From assembly GCA_910592005.1 (NCBI GenBank), contig CAJVPP010000058.1:1-54759 (forward strand): a stretch of DNA of 54,759 bases. The letters run 5' to 3'. Under the pieces are notes generated by a model. The model did no database searches, was not told the origin of the DNA, and worked only from the letters and a program-made list of their open reading frames with translations. Below, piece by piece: positions 1 through 14,914 of this stretch. The number at the start of each line of letters is the position of its first letter. The first letter of the stretch is position 1. Both the position numbers and the translations under genes were made by a program. The stretch comes from Funneliformis mosseae. Its lineage: Eukaryota; Glomeromycota; Glomeromycetes; Glomerales; Glomeraceae.

Positions 1-3000
1 TATTTTACTTATTTCATATATTTTATTTATTTCTTTTATATCTTCAGTAACTTTATATTTTCCATTTTATATAAATAAAGGATAATTTCTTTTAGCTTAG
101 CAGTATGTCTAACTCATAGTTTTATATAATAGTTTAGTTTAATCCCTCTAACATAATTGTATAGTACAGAACACTGACTGAAGCAGTACTCCATTATTAT
201 AGTTATTAAATAAACTGTTAATTTACCGACACTCTTCTAAATTTAAATATCAAATTAAATCTTTTGCTTATCACCCATAAATATTGCTTTACTTATCACT
301 CATAAGCATCTTAAAGAATTGACCATAACAATATCTTATATCATAAGTAATGCTAATATTTAATAAACGTTTATTTTTAAATACTAAAAATTTTATTAAT
401 ACTATAATAATAAATTTAAATACTAATTTAACAGCTAAAATTCTATTTTAAAAAGAAATCTTAAATAATACAGGTATTTGCATTAGAATAAGATGATAAT
501 AATATTATTAAAATAGATTAAGATTTCTTCAATATAGTTTTAATAAAGTTTCTTAAATAAAATATTAAATAAAATCAAATTTAAAATCATTTTAAAATTA
601 TAAATAAAAGTTAAAATGATTTTATTTTAAGTAAAGATAAAAATAAATTAAATATTTTAATTAAAAGTTAATTTTTAGATCTGATTAAATAAATTTAGAA
701 TTTACAGATTATCTATAAAATTTTAAATTTGAATTATCAGTCAAATTTAGTAAGAATTTAAATTTAATCCAGATAGTCACTAAAGGTTTAGATTGAATCT
801 CTAATTAATATTTTAAAATTTATATTACTTTATAAAAAATTAAATAATTTATATATATAACTTTATTTATCTTTATACATTTCATCTTTAAACTAATGTA
901 ATTTGAATTAAATGTTATTTTTTCAATCAGCTTTTAAAAATCATATAATATTAATATATAAAATAGAAAGAATAATATTATTTTTTCTAGTTACTATTTT
1001 AGTTATTCTTTTCTTTTTCTTCTATTTTAGATTTCATTGATATATTAGTTATCTAAAATTTTATTGGTTAAATTTTTTGGTATTATATTAACTAAATTTT
1101 TTTTTTATTTTATATTATTAAAAATAATATTTTAGTTTAAATTAGAAATAAGTTCTAAAAAAGTTATAATATTAGTTTTGATATAGATTTATTTATATAA
1201 AATTTTTATATTTTTTAAAATTTGTATTTAGTTTTACTTTTGTTTACTTTTATTTTAAAATTAATAGGAATTATATAAAACTATTATATTTAAAAAAAAT
1301 ATAATAATATAAATAAAATTATTTTTATAAATAATTCTATTTTAAATTTTATTTTTCACTTAATTTTCTTAAATATAAAATAAAATGAACAAAAGAGATC
1401 AATTTATAGAATATTTGATGCTGATCAATTATCATCAAGTTTAATTAATATAATAATATTTAAGTATAACTATTACTACAATTATAAAATACATCTTATA
1501 TTTCAAATTTCAAATCCTAGGAATTTTATTATAAAATGAAATACACTTGACAAATCTTTTGTTATAGAAAGAATTACAAGTATTAATAATGATATTATAC
1601 ATATCAGAAATTGTATCTCTTTAATTAATTCTTGCTATTATAATTTTTTTTTTTTTAACGATATGGCACTGCTAGTAATTTTATTAAATTTGTTATTATA
1701 ATTTTAACTTATTTTTTTTCTAATTTTAATTTAGATTTTCTAATAGTTTTATAATCTTTCACTCTTAATTTTTCCAATCTTATTGATAAATATATTTTTG
1801 TCTAATTTAATACCTAATTACTAAACTTTGTATACCAATTTATTAATTTCTTTATTTTAGAATTTTATACTGATAGTTCTCTTAAAAATGTTAGTTTTCT
1901 GTCTATAAGAATAAGTTTAGTGTAATTATAGATTTATCATGATTCTTTTATAATTTCTTTACTGTAACCTTTATTACTGGCTTTCTATTCTCTTCAATTT
2001 TTGAATTTGCTACAATTTTCACTATTATATTAACTGCTCCTTCCCATTATAAAATCAATATCTATAAAGATTCAGCAGTTATTATCTCTTAATTTACAAA
2101 GTTTAAATTCTTTCTCCTTTTTTTACCTATCTTTTAAATATTTATAAAAGTCAACTACATACATTAATGTTGTATTTTCAAAGAAATCTTACAGAAGAAC
2201 TTAGATATCTTCTTAATCAAAGTCAAAATACATTTAAACAACATATTCATAACAAAGTTAATGTTCTTATTAGAAACTGTATAAATCCTATAGCACTACA
2301 ACTTAAATTATACAATACTCTTAAAAGTTTCTTTATATTTCAAATTTTACCCATCCTCATTCTAATATGATAATTTGTTAAATTTTTACTAAGAAATATC
2401 TAACTCTAAATTAATTAGATTAGATGTCTTATCAAAAATATAACAATTATTTATCCACATTTACTAATTATATATTTTGCTTTAAAAAATAATACTCCTT
2501 CAGTATGTACTAATTATATCATCTTTTCTCTAAGGAAAATGAAATACTAAAGACTTTTTGAAATACTTTTAATCTTAGAAATATTTAAACAATGATATTT
2601 GTTCTTATATCCTTTTACTTTTTTATATCTTAGTATGAAATAGTTAATAAAAACTTCTATCATATCTAAATATATCCTACAGTTAACTATAAAATAAAAA
2701 TATCATTCAATAATCAAAATATACTTAAAGTTTATTAAAGATACATTAGACATTGAAATTGAATAACTTTAATTTGTTGGCTTCTCTGATTTATAACTTA
2801 GCCTTATTTTTTACTCTAATTAAAAGAATTGTTTCACTTTATTTATATAACTTTATTCATAACAAACTTAATATCATCTTATTATTAATTGTAGAATGCT
2901 TTGCTTTTATATATTTTATCTTTGATAATACTCAAAAAATTTAGACAGACCGCTGTGAAAAACTGCAAATATTACCTTAGACATAAAATGAAATGATTAT

Positions 3001-4430
3001 GTTATAACAGGTTATAATTTATTCTTTCACTTCTCAACTAGTAACAACATATCTAATTCTATTAGTATTATAATGTAGTTAAAATCCTACTAGTTAAATT
3101 TTTAGTACAACAGTAATCAAATCTTCTGTTCTATTCTTATTTTCTAAAAAGTGATATACTTAACTTAAGTTAAAATTGATTTTAGAAGAATACAAAATAA
3201 GTCTTCTTTAGATTAATCATAGATTAGTTTAGATAAGATTTTTATTATTTCTTTAATCTGTATTTTATTTTTCAATTTTATTTTTTAATTTTGTATCTAT
3301 AACTTACCCTTATTATAATATAGATATAGCAAATTATCGCATTTTTTAAAAAAATAAAATGATGTAAAAGATTATTCTCTTAATTATCTATTATCTTAAT
3401 AATAAAATAATAAAAATTTTATCCTTTTAATAATAAACGAATACTTATATTTAATAGTAAATATAAAAATATGTTAAATGAATAAATAAATACATGATTA
3501 ACTGAAACTAGATTGAAATATATATTTAATTAATATTTTATTACAGAAAATTAGAAAATTTATAATAATAGAATAATTAAATAAAGGGTCTAATAATAAT
3601 GAAAATAAAAGAAAGAAAATAAAGATTAAAAAAAATAAAGAAAAGGAAATGAAAATAACTTAAAATAAATAAAAATAAAATGAGAAGAATAAATTGGATT
3701 TAAAGAATACAATAAAATCAATTGAAAAAATTTATAAAAAACTTATATTGAGGAATTATAAAAATAAAGAAAAGAAGATTACTACAAATTATGGAAAATA
3801 TAAATTTTACTAATAATAATAAAATAATTAAACGGAAGGTTTAATAATATTGAACAATCAGAAAATAAAGAAATAAGAATATAATAAAAATAATAAGATA
3901 ATAAATTAGAATAGATAGATAATGTATAAGAAAAATAATTAGAAACTAAAGATAATAATAAATATAATTAAAGAAGAATGCAATTAAATAGAAATTAAAG
4001 ATTTAAAAGAAATTACAATAATATTAATAAAACCTTAAAGATTAATTAAATGATAGAATATTTATAAAGATAACAATACTAAAATAATAAAAATGAAAAT
4101 GAATGAAATTAATGAAATAATAGAATAAAGAATTAAATAAATTAGAATGAACTTAATGAATGGGAATAAGATTCTTAGATAAATAAAATTAATTTGTAAA
4201 ACTAATTCTTTTAAAACAAGTAGCAAAAATAGTTCAAAAAGGTTTTTATTGAAGTTATCAAATTCATAAAATATTACACATTTATAAAATATGGATTTTG
4301 ACAATTACAATAAAAATATTAAATTTTTAATTTTTAATTAAAAACTTTAGGTTAGATTAGATTAGATATTTTACTAACTTTATATGAATTTTTAGATTGA
4401 TTTATTAAATTATTTAATCTATTAGGTCAA
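1..4430. other. AT-rich gene-free tract
   Basis: Very AT-rich sequence with homopolymer runs and no open frame longer than about 80 codons. Short open frames at 2167-2370, 2753-2944 and 4062-4304 are rich in Ile, Leu, Phe, Asn and Lys, as expected from AT-rich DNA, and match no family I know. The stretch 2160-3000 reads somewhat like decayed coding sequence (Leu/Tyr-rich, broken by stops), but I cannot identify it. Probably old, mutated repeat sequence. Confidence 0.6.
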
Positions 4431-4439
4431 ATTTAAGTA

Positions 4440-5170
4440 AAATATTTCAGCAACAATATATTCAAATTTCAGATATTAATCCAGTAATTAATATGATAAT
4501 CAATAGAATTAATTGAAATATTTGGATTTTGATGCTGATGGAAGACTATTATTTGAAGAAAATTTAAACAAATTTTTTACTGAAATACTATTAAAACTAA
4601 ATATTAGTATTGATACTCATAAGCTAATGTGAACAGAAGAATATAAATCAAATTTAATTATTATAATTACATTATTTTCTGTTTCAGTTATTTCAGAATT
4701 ACAGAAAGATTTCCAAATTGACTTTTATTAAATGCAATAAAAATTTTTAATTATTTGATTTAGTCAGATAATAAGAAATTATTAGTTAATTATAGAGAGA
4801 ATAAATTAAATATTTTGACAGAATATTATGAATCTATTATTGATCATGATATTTTTGAAGAATGGAATAATTATAAAGCAATAATATATGTTAATTATAA
4901 GATAACAAATTGGAATTATTATTCCAAAATTATTTGAAAATTATTATGAAGATTTTCCAAATATATTAAAATTATTGAATATTATTTATTCAATTTCTTT
5001 TTCAAGTGTGAAGTGTGAAAGAGATTTTCTTAAAGTAAAACTTAATCAAAACAAATTTGAAAAACAATTTAAATAATGAAATTTTAAATTTGTTAATGAC
5101 AATAGGATTAGATGACATAGATTTATTAGAATTTGATTTTACTTGTACTCTAGAAATTTGAAATTTAAAA
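4440..5170 (+). pseudogene. hAT transposase relic (C-terminal dimerisation domain)
   Basis: The plus strand carries a broken frame. Near 5005-5075 it reads SSVKCERDFLKVKL, the Ser-Ser-x-x-x-Glu-Arg-x-Phe type core of the hAT dimerisation (HATC) domain. One frameshift near 5070 is followed by LLMTIGLDDIDLLEFDF in the neighbouring frame. Upstream, 4795-4885 reads as a fragment with FEEWNNYK, which also fits the end of the hAT catalytic region. Stops and frame changes occur throughout, so it is non-functional. It differs from the better preserved hAT element at 43-45 kb: the block here is of the ZMYM1/TTF type. No terminal repeats were found around it. Confidence 0.55.
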
Positions 5171-8100
5171 TGTAAATAGAAGATTTAAATTTAATAAATA
5201 TTTATTACAATCTGATAAATTTTAAAAAATTCTGATAAATTTTTATATAACTGGATATTTATCTAGAAAATTTTGTATTCTCTTTTACGTTCTGAGCAAG
5301 ACTTTATTTACTTATCTAAAATAATATTAATAATAAGTTCTAAATTTTTACTAATAATTTATATCAATTAATGATTATAAGCTATATAAGAATTATAGTT
5401 ATTTAAGTGATTTTATCAAGTATATATTAAAGAATATCATAGTTTAAATTTAAAATGCAGAATTACTCAAATATATAGAGTTTAATGAATTTTTCTGAAA
5501 ATTCAAGATCTATAAGTTTTTTCTTCTGATAAAATTTATTTTCTGAAGGCTGAGTATACATTAAAAATTTAAGCTCAAAAATGAGTATCAGATACAATCA
5601 TAATAATTATATTTTGAGTATACTGAACATTTATTTTTAAAAAATAATTGAAAGCCTAGATTCAGAAAATATTTTTCTGCTTCATTACCATAGACTCATG
5701 ATGATTGACAAAAAGCAAGTTTAGTTATTAGTAACTTTACTCTTCAAATAAGAGTATAATAATCTTTTAGGTAATAATTAAATTACAGGTTCTTTTTTTA
5801 TCTTTTAACTAATTCTGTATTAATTTTATTATGTAATTTTGAATTTTAAATTATTATTCTTTTATTTATATGTTGTGAGAAAAGAAAAAAAAATTATATT
5901 TAAAAGAATGAAAAATTTCTTTTTTATTGTAAATATAGCTAATAATGAAAATGAAAAAAAATAATAACTGCGAATTTCTAAAGTTACTTAAGTCAAAAAA
6001 AAAAAATAAAATAAAAATAAAAATACTAAAAAATTTAAAATTTGATGAAACTTAAGTAAACATAAAAGTAGACTTAAGAATCTTTTTTTTTAACTATCAT
6101 AAAAAAAGGTGAATTTGATATAAAAATACTTAGATTGAAAAGTATTTTTAATTAAGCAGAAGTTCATCTTCTTTTGATTCTTTTGTTTACTTGTTCAGAC
6201 AATTTTTGATATACTAATATTTCTTTCATAATAGCTTTTTTACACAAATGAAATTCAGTTTTGCTAATAATGAATTCAGTTACAATTATTTGGGATTGCC
6301 TTGCTAACTCCTTATAAAAAATCATAGAAGAGATCAATTAGTTAGAGGTTTAACTCTAGCTTTCAGACTTCTATTTAATGATCAAAAATAATTTAAGAGT
6401 TCATAATTGGTAGAGGGAATATTAGTTATTTGTAAGATATTTCAAGAGTTCTTGAACTTTTTGTTCTTCTAGTTTCATATCGTAAACTTATTTTTAAAAG
6501 AAAAAATTTTTTTTTTTAAAATTATTTGGTTCAATTACAGAGTATAATATATTTATATAACTATCAAATTGCATAATTTATGAAACTGTAAGAGAAAATC
6601 AAGGTAGTGCATACCTTCTGTGAGATGTATTTTTAAAGCTAAAATATTAAGACAGTAGCATTTTAATAATTCAATGTAATATACTAACAAATTGACAAAT
6701 AGCTCTATGATAAATTCTGATTTTACTTCAAGTCAAATACTCAAATGATGATATTTAAGTAAAAATATCATAATTTCACAAAAACTATTAGTGATACAAT
6801 AATACTATTAACTATAAGACAAATAAAACATATTTTAATAAATAAAAAAAAAAAATAAAAGGTATTATTTAACAAATCTCTAATCTAATAATATGCATAT
6901 TAATATATTATCTATAGATTTATTACTAATAATAAGGTTTTGATATTACTGATTTAAATTGTGTGATATATATAAATAAATTAATTTAGCTTAAAAGGTT
7001 AATTTATTTTCTTGCTATTATATAATGAGATCAAATAATGAATTCAATTTGGTAATTTTTAATCATTAAGTTTCACAAGGGTCAAAAATTTTAGATTGTT
7101 TTTTTTAAAAAAAATGATGATATTAGCAAAACTTTCAGGTTTCGATAGACTCAAAATTATTTTAAAGTCTTATTAACAAATTCGTCTGAAATATAGAGTT
7201 TCAACTTTTGCCATTAGTTAAAATGAGTTTTGTAAGGCAACTATAAATGTGATATATATATATATAGTATACATATATATAACAAATATTTATTGCTTTA
7301 TTGAATAAGAATCCTAAAATAAAATTATAAGAGTACATCATATTTATTAAATGTGTATAAAATCTTTTATTTGAATATCTGAAAGCTTTTTTAAAGTATT
7401 AAACTTAATATGTATAAATAAATGCATATGTATACATGAAATATAATATTAAAAACACATCTAAATGATTTATAAAGTAAAAGCTCAAAATCAAATTTTG
7501 TGATAAATGACAAATATGATATGAATTCGCTAATACTTTTTTCACTTTACATGATTTTTTAGCTGAACTCAGCTGAGTAATAAATTAGGTAACAAATAGA
7601 ATTTTTCACATTCTCTATCCTTAAAATATATAGTAAAGATGAAAAAATGGAGGTGTGATACAGACGAATGATTATATGGGATAAAAAAAAGTATTAGAGA
7701 GATTCTTTGAAAAACTCAATTTTTGTTTTTGCTGTAGCTTTTTGTAATAATTAAATTTTTCATCAAAATCAAATTTTTTTTTAGAATTTATTTAATAAAG
7801 ATATTAATTTTTTTTAAATTTATTTTAACTATGATAAAAAAAAATTTTTTAAAAAAAACTTTATTTTTTAAAATTAATTTTACTGTGATTTTTTTTAAAG
7901 AATTTGCTATAGAGGTTATAAATTATTTTGAATTAGATAATAGGTACGATCTTAACAATTCTTTGTTCAGATGACTTTTAAAAACTATTGATAGAAAGGA
8001 TTTTGCAGATTTAAATAAAAAGGTGTGTTATTTTTTTTATTAAGGAAGGGTAGCTTCTAGTTTAATTACTATATTTGTTCGTTCTTTCGTTGAATTTAAG

Positions 8101-10000
8101 CTAGCTTATATTTTGATCTTTTTATCATTAGCTTTATTGAAAAAGAATAAATAAGTTAAACAATAGTGAGTAACAGAAGTAAAAAATAATTATGTACAAC
8201 TTTAACTATAAATGCTAAAGTGTTAATATACACTTAGTAGTAGAGATAGAGCATTAATATCCTTTCTATTAGAGAACACATTTTTCTTTAACGTATTGAC
8301 TATTCAGCCTTTTCTATTACTAACTTTTAATCTGTAATATATATAGCACAATGGATATTCTTTTACTATTAGCATATAAAATGATAAGTATAAAACTAAT
8401 TTTTACTTTGATTGCAAGCAAAGAATATAACTGATTTTTATATAGAAACAGTAGACTCAACAGTCATAATCTACTTAGCCTACCTGGTATTAGATAAAGT
8501 AAGTCTCAAAACTTTTTACTTTATATTTTTAAAAGAATTTTGTATTATGAAGTATAGTAGAAACTAGGGAGTTTATATAGTTATATAAATGATCTATAAA
8601 TTACATTATTGTAAGAATAATTTTACACATATTATTATCTTTTTCGTAAACTTCTAGGAAATAATAAAATAAAGTTGAACTGATATCAATTATTGGTGTG
8701 CATATGGCAAAAAGATTTTTAATAAATAACTTTTCAATTATATTGTTATTAGAAATGCACCAAACTTACTTAGATATCTCAAGTTAGTTAAATATGAAAA
8801 AAAATTAATTAGCCAATTTTAAAAAATTATTTATAAAAAAATAGTTAGATGTCTAGATTGAATTACTTTTTCTTTATCTAATATTTTGTACCCACAAGTT
8901 TTATGATGAAAAATTTATTCGTATATTATTTTATAGTTAAACTTATTTTATTTCTTTATAATAATCCACTCTATCAATATCTGACCTTTTTTTTAATGCA
9001 TTAATCATTATTAAATATATAATGTTAGTATCATATGAGTATTAGCTTAGTAATACAGATTATTTGTGTCACTTTTGAATAAAATTCTCTGTTATTCAAA
9101 TTTTTTATGGTTTGTTGGATAAATAAGTTTGCAAATTTTAAAATTATGAGAACTTGCGTTATGTTCTACAAGTTTATTTCTAAAATAATTAGATGAGTTT
9201 TTTTTTTAGTTATTTTTAGTTTAAATGTTAGTTAATGCATTAAACTTTAAGCCATTTTATAATATGGTATTTAATCTTTTGTATTCTATTATAATGTCTT
9301 TATCGATTTTGATCTGATTTTTTTTGAAAAAATGAAGCAATGTATATCTAACTTTATTTTATTTTTATTTTTAAAGAAAAAGTGAATAAAGATTTAAATC
9401 TAAATTTATCGTTTAAATTATAGTTACCTAAATAGTGTAATAAAGTAATTATTTTTTTTTATTTAATTAAATGATATTTTAAATAAAAGATAAATTAAAA
9501 TGATTAGATTCTTTCTTATTTATTGTATCATCATTTTATTATTATTTCTTAATGCTTTAAAATTGATTTTAATAAATTCTTTATTATTCACTCTGCTATA
9601 GATAATACCAGTATTATAAAATAAAGTTCGTTTGATTGTCTGATATAAATCAATTTTTAGGATACCTAATTTATATGTTATACAGTACTTTTTAAGAAAT
9701 AAAGTTTACATAATAAAAGAAAATTTTTTTTTATATATTGCTTCATTAGAATGTTAAAACACTAACTTTAAAATAAATTTCTTATAATCTTATATTTAAG
9801 AAGTATTTGTTTAGTAATAACATTTCATAAATGAGTAAAGAAAAAAGACTCAAAAGACTGTATGCCATAGAAATTTGTAAAGAAACTCTTTAATATAGAA
9901 AACCATTATTAGTCTAATTTTATTTAAAGAAACAAATAACAAAATACTTTCTAATTATATTAACAAAAAAAATAGTAATATCTTATTCAATTTCTTATAA
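5171..10000. other. AT-rich gene-free tract
   Basis: No gene, RNA or recognisable element domain found. Contains poly-A/T runs and a short alternating TA stretch near 7251-7276. Base composition is like the rest of the left flank, and the sequence is probably mutated repeat DNA. Confidence 0.6.
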
Positions 10001-10019
10001 TAAATATGCTATCTTTGAA

Positions 10020-11800
10020 AAATATCTGAAAACTATGAAATCAAATCTTACGAATAGTACAAATAATGCAATCATTTTAAATATCAATAATTACTATATT
10101 ATTTACATTAAAAGAATGCCTAATATAATTATAATATCACTGCAGTATATCTTACTACCATTTTACTTAATCTAATTAAGAATAAACTAGTAATATCAAA
10201 ATAAGATATTCATAATCCTGCATTGATTGATGCTTTATTAGTCAAAATCAAAATTGAAAAATATTTTATATCAATATATTCACTTTCTCATAACTAATAT
10301 TAGAGATTTTATTTTATGAATGATAAAATACAGCTTAAAAAATTAATAGTTAATAGTTATAGTGTTTATTTAAAAGAAAAGAAATATAAAATCAATGAAA
10401 AATACTGTTCTTGTAGATTTTGTAAAGAATAATCTTTATTTAATAGAAGCTTATATTAATGTTATTAATATTATTACTTCTATTTTAATAATAAATAGAT
10501 ATATTGAGAAAGGTAATATTATTCTAATCATCGCTGATTAGCCTAATCAAATATTTTTAAGAACTGCTATATCACAGTATCTTGTTTATGATAACTCTTC
10601 TGAAATTACTAATAAAGTTTTATTATTTCTTCTAATGATAGGTTTTTGCATATTTCACTAAATAGTCATGAGTTAATATTTTTTCAATATTAACCATTTT
10701 TCTTAGTACTATATAAATATATATTTGGTGAAAAAAATACTTGCTCAAAAGCTAAAACTATATTGTATTAATTTACTATTAGAACTTTTATGCAGTGCAT
10801 AGTAATAAATTATAATAATAGTTGAAGTAAAATTCAATCATATATGTAAAGATATAGAATATATAATACTTAAAAATCTGTTAGATAGACAATTTTGCTT
10901 GTTCTTGCTTTATGTTTCATGCTGAAGATTTTAATTCTTATATTGAATCTTATTTCAAGTTTGATTTATTTTTTGGATTTAACCGTAAAAATTATATTAA
11001 AACTTTTTTGATATTTTTTCAGATATTTTCTACTGGCAATCATAATTTTATAAAAAATTTTATTCATACTTCAACTTGAGTAATATATCAGTATTTTTCT
11101 CAGAATATTGTAACTTTGACACAGAAAATTGCATGCTTTCTTTTAGATTATTTTTCAGATATTTATACTTATATTTATCATAAAGATTCAATTTTTAATT
11201 TTATTACAAGTTTCTATAATACGTTTATCAAAAAAGAATAAGAAAGCCAATTTTAAAACAGTTTTCTTATTTCTGTAATAAAGATGAAGGAAGCGTGGCT
11301 TTATTATTTATCTTTAGGATATAGTTCTTCTTATAAATCTAGCTTGTCTGATTATATTTCTTTTAATTATTCTATTATTAATATTATTATTACTGTAGAA
11401 ACAGAACAAGTATTACTATGTAACTATGTATATTACAACAAATATTTTAGTCAGAACAGTTTCAAGTACTTGTATTGTTTAGATTATATTAAGAATAGTA
11501 TTAGCAAGTATATTCAATTACTTTTAGTTAGTCTATACTAACTTAAATCAAAAAATAATGTTAAAAACGAAGAGCTTGATATTATTTCTAAAAAGAAGAT
11601 GAGGATATTAAAGAATTTACTGATAACATTTTAGCTTCTTGAAATGATACAATATCATAATTTTTTCTATTATAGTTATATGAGTATTATTGTAATTAGA
11701 AGGAAGCATAAAATTATAGTTTTTTTTTTTTATTTTGTAACTTTGACCATTATGGACAAAATAAAAGAACTTTTCTTAGAATCAAATTATCAAAATTTTC
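10020..11800 (+). pseudogene. Unidentified decayed coding relic
   Basis: Between about 10.3 and 11.8 kb the plus strand reads as long fragments of Phe/Tyr/Ile-rich protein in shifting frames, interrupted by many stops. Examples are a fragment around 10,530-10,660 with IADxPNQIFLRTAISQYL, one at 10,950-11,240 with YIKTFLIFFQIFSTGNH, and an intact 85-codon frame at 11,284-11,541. The organisation suggests one long ancestral gene in an old mobile element. It resembles proteins I associate with repeated Glomeromycota families, but I cannot name the family, so treat it as unidentified. Confidence 0.3.
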
Positions 11801-11829
11801 AGTTTATAATATAATGTAAAATAAATTTT

Positions 11830-14380
11830 ATTTAAATTTTATGTATTTTTATTTATTTAATATAATTAATTATATTATAAACATATTATTCTTAAAGAGC
11901 ATTAAGTAAATAACCTTTAATAGACCTTAAAATATTTTTTCAATTAACATATAATCTATTATATAAAGTATTATTATATGATTTATAAAATTAACCAATC
12001 AAATTTATAAGATTAATTTATAAATATGTTAATAATCTATATAAAATTAGCTAATTAAATGAATTCCTTCCCATAAGACCTATTCACTTCTTACACTCAA
12101 TAAAAATAATAGAAGATATTATAAATGACTTTTTTTGACAGAAATTTATTTTTCTTGAGGAATTTATATAGACATTTTTATTTAAAGAGTTAAATACATA
12201 TTTATCACAAAATTTTTGACTATTTAAACTTATTTTATCTATAAGTTGTGAGATTTTATTAACTTTCTATAGTTTAAATGGGATTAGGGCTATTATCTTA
12301 CTTATAAATCAAATTGGATCACTCTGATACGCCAATTATTACTATCAAAAAAGTTAAAAATTTTAGGCTAAAGCTTTGATAAATCAAATTAGTGTATCCT
12401 AATTCACTAATATAATCACAAAAATTTATATAGGAAAAATATTTTTATTTTATAAAAAACCTTTATACAAGAAAAAAAATGTGAGATAATTTTAGTAGTA
12501 TAATAATAGCTATAGTAATAAGTAAGCATAAAAATAGTCATAGCTATAATATAATATTGCTAACATAGAATAATATAAAATGGAATATTTTTCATATAAT
12601 AATAAAAAGTCATAAAAGGTTAATATATTTATTATTATTTGAGAAAAGAGGAAAACTAACCAAACTAAGAAAAAGATAAATAAAATTGTTAAAATAAATA
12701 TAAATTTTAGTAAGCTACTGTAATACAGAAAATTTTTGGATTTATTTTTTTTACTAATAACTGGAGAATATGATTGTGTGTAAATATATAATAAAAAGAT
12801 ACTATATGTATCAAATCTTATGTAATAAAAAATATAAATTTAATTAAAGTCTTAACTTCTCATATATATACTGTAAAGTATATTATACATAATTATTAAA
12901 AACAGTAAAAAAAATTAATAAAATATATGATTATACATATCTAATCTAAAGTAAATAATATTATTATTATATCTACCCTTTCATTAATTATATTATAATA
13001 CTATCAATTATATAAATAGCATTGCATAATATCAAATAATAAAAAATTTATAGTTATTAGGATTTAGTGAAGAATGTGATTGAAGTGAAAAGGTTAAATT
13101 ATATATTATAGAAAAGGAATAAATAATAATTTTTCTTTAGGGAATAAAAAAAAAGAAGCTATAAAGGTAATATTTTATAGAGAAAGTATTTAATACACTA
13201 TTTATATTATAATAAGTTCACTGAATTTTGAAATACTCAAAAATAATGCCTAACAATAAAACTTCATTTGTCAACTAAAATTGCGTATTAATTGTAATTT
13301 TGCTATATCTATGAAAATTTTTTAATACTATGTGATATAACCACTTATATATTTTTTAATATTAAACCTAAAATAATTTTTATAATATACTTTTGTAAAT
13401 ATTTAGTGAAATTCTTATTTTAGAAAAGGCATAATAATATTTTATTCACTGGTTTCTCAAAAATAAGAGAACTATTATTTAATAAAATCTATTATAGAAA
13501 GATACTGTAGATAAGAAAATTTGAAAATTTGAAATCTGAATAAAAAAACAGCAAATGAGTATTGAAATCTTATCTTCAAATGAATGAATTTTATTGCACC
13601 TTTTATACTATTAGTATTTTCTATATATAATATTTATTGGTAATATTTTTTAGTTTCCATTTGAACTTTTTGATTATTAGTTTCTTTATTTTTTATAATT
13701 ACTTAGTTTTTAGCCTCTACTCTTTTAATTATTTTGAACTTCTCAATTTCATTCATTTTCATTATTCTTTCTATTATTTCTAATTTATCTGCCTTCTTGA
13801 TTTCTATTATTTTTAATATTATCTTATATTTCTTAACCTTTATTTTCTTTATAAGTTGAAAATTTTATGTTTAATATTATTTTAAATTATTGGATTATCA
13901 TTAAGTTTGAATAAGTTAATATAATTAAATATATTAGATTCATAAATATTATTTAAGATCTTTGTTACATTTAATGTTAAAGGTTTTTGCTAGACTCACT
14001 ATTCTTTTATCTTTTTTTCTTAGCTTTTAGTTCTCTTTATTATTCTTAAAATGTAATAGAAAAAAATAGAGTTAGTTTTATTATATTATTAATAAAGTAA
14101 TTAACTAATACTAATAAAATTACGTAGATAATACATTATGATAATCTTTTAATTCAGAATTCTGAAAATACTGAGAATTTTGCAAATTCTGAAAATACAG
14201 AAGATTTATGTAATTTTGCAGATCTTTTAAATACTAATAATAATTCTAATTTTACAAGTTAATGAAGTCAGAAATATTTAGTATTATACTTATTTTTAAT
14301 ATAATTTTATTATTATTTTTATTATACTTTATAATTTTATTATTTATGTATTTTTATTATTTTTAGTATATTTATTTTAC
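11830..14380. other. AT-rich gene-free tract
   Basis: No gene found. The only structure noted is a pair of related ~38-bp segments near 12,303 and 12,379. Otherwise low-complexity AT-rich sequence. Confidence 0.55.
12303..12418. repeat. Two diverged direct repeats (~38 bp)
   Basis: Segments starting at 12,303 and 12,379 both begin TAAATCAAATT and continue with related sequence (roughly GTGTATCCTGATTCACCAAT) before diverging. They are about 76 bases apart. They may be terminal repeats or subrepeats of an old element, and no further member was seen. Confidence 0.3.
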
Positions 14381-14389
14381 TTATATTTT

Positions 14390-14590
14390 ATTTATTAAAT
14401 TAGTTAGTCTATAGCATAGTAAATAGTTAGCTATGAAAAAGAAATTTTGTATAAATAGATAAACTTTTACTTATATTATAAACTAACTCTCTTGTAAATA
14501 CAAATTTCAATATTAATAAAGGAATCAATTAAAACTTATATCTTTTTACCTCTTTATATTTTCATATAGCATGATGCGATTCTTATACAT
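14390..14590 (+). repeat. Possible degenerate LTR end
   Basis: A TATA-like segment (TATAAATAGATAAAC near 14,450) is followed about 65 bases later by AATAAAGG and then by TAGCATGATGCGATTC near 14,566. The last could be a mutated initiator-Met-tRNA primer site of a Copia-type element (canonical form approximately TGGTATCAGAGC). No second copy or flanking polyprotein was found, so this is a weak suggestion. Confidence 0.2.
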
Positions 14591-14914
14591 TATTTGTAAT
14601 TAAGTTCGTCTTCTAGATTTTTTAATTAAATTTGTTCATAATCTTGTCTTTCAAGTCTTTATACTTGATAGATTTGTTTAAGTAAATTTAGTAAGGTTAA
14701 GAATTAGGTGGATTCTAATATCTTAATTGCAGTAAACTACAGTTAGTAACTTTGAGTAGAGACTTGTTAATGTGACCAACCTAAATTGAAGAATTCTACA
14801 GTGATATCATAAATTTGATTCTAAAATAAATCATATAAATTAATTATAAAAATCTATGATTATTTTTTTATTTTAATAAAATATAATAAATTAATTTTAT
14901 TTATTTATTTTATA

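Noticed and set aside
7245..7285. TA-rich run as a possible regulatory or origin element
   Set aside because: Simple alternating TA microsatellites are expected in this AT-rich background.
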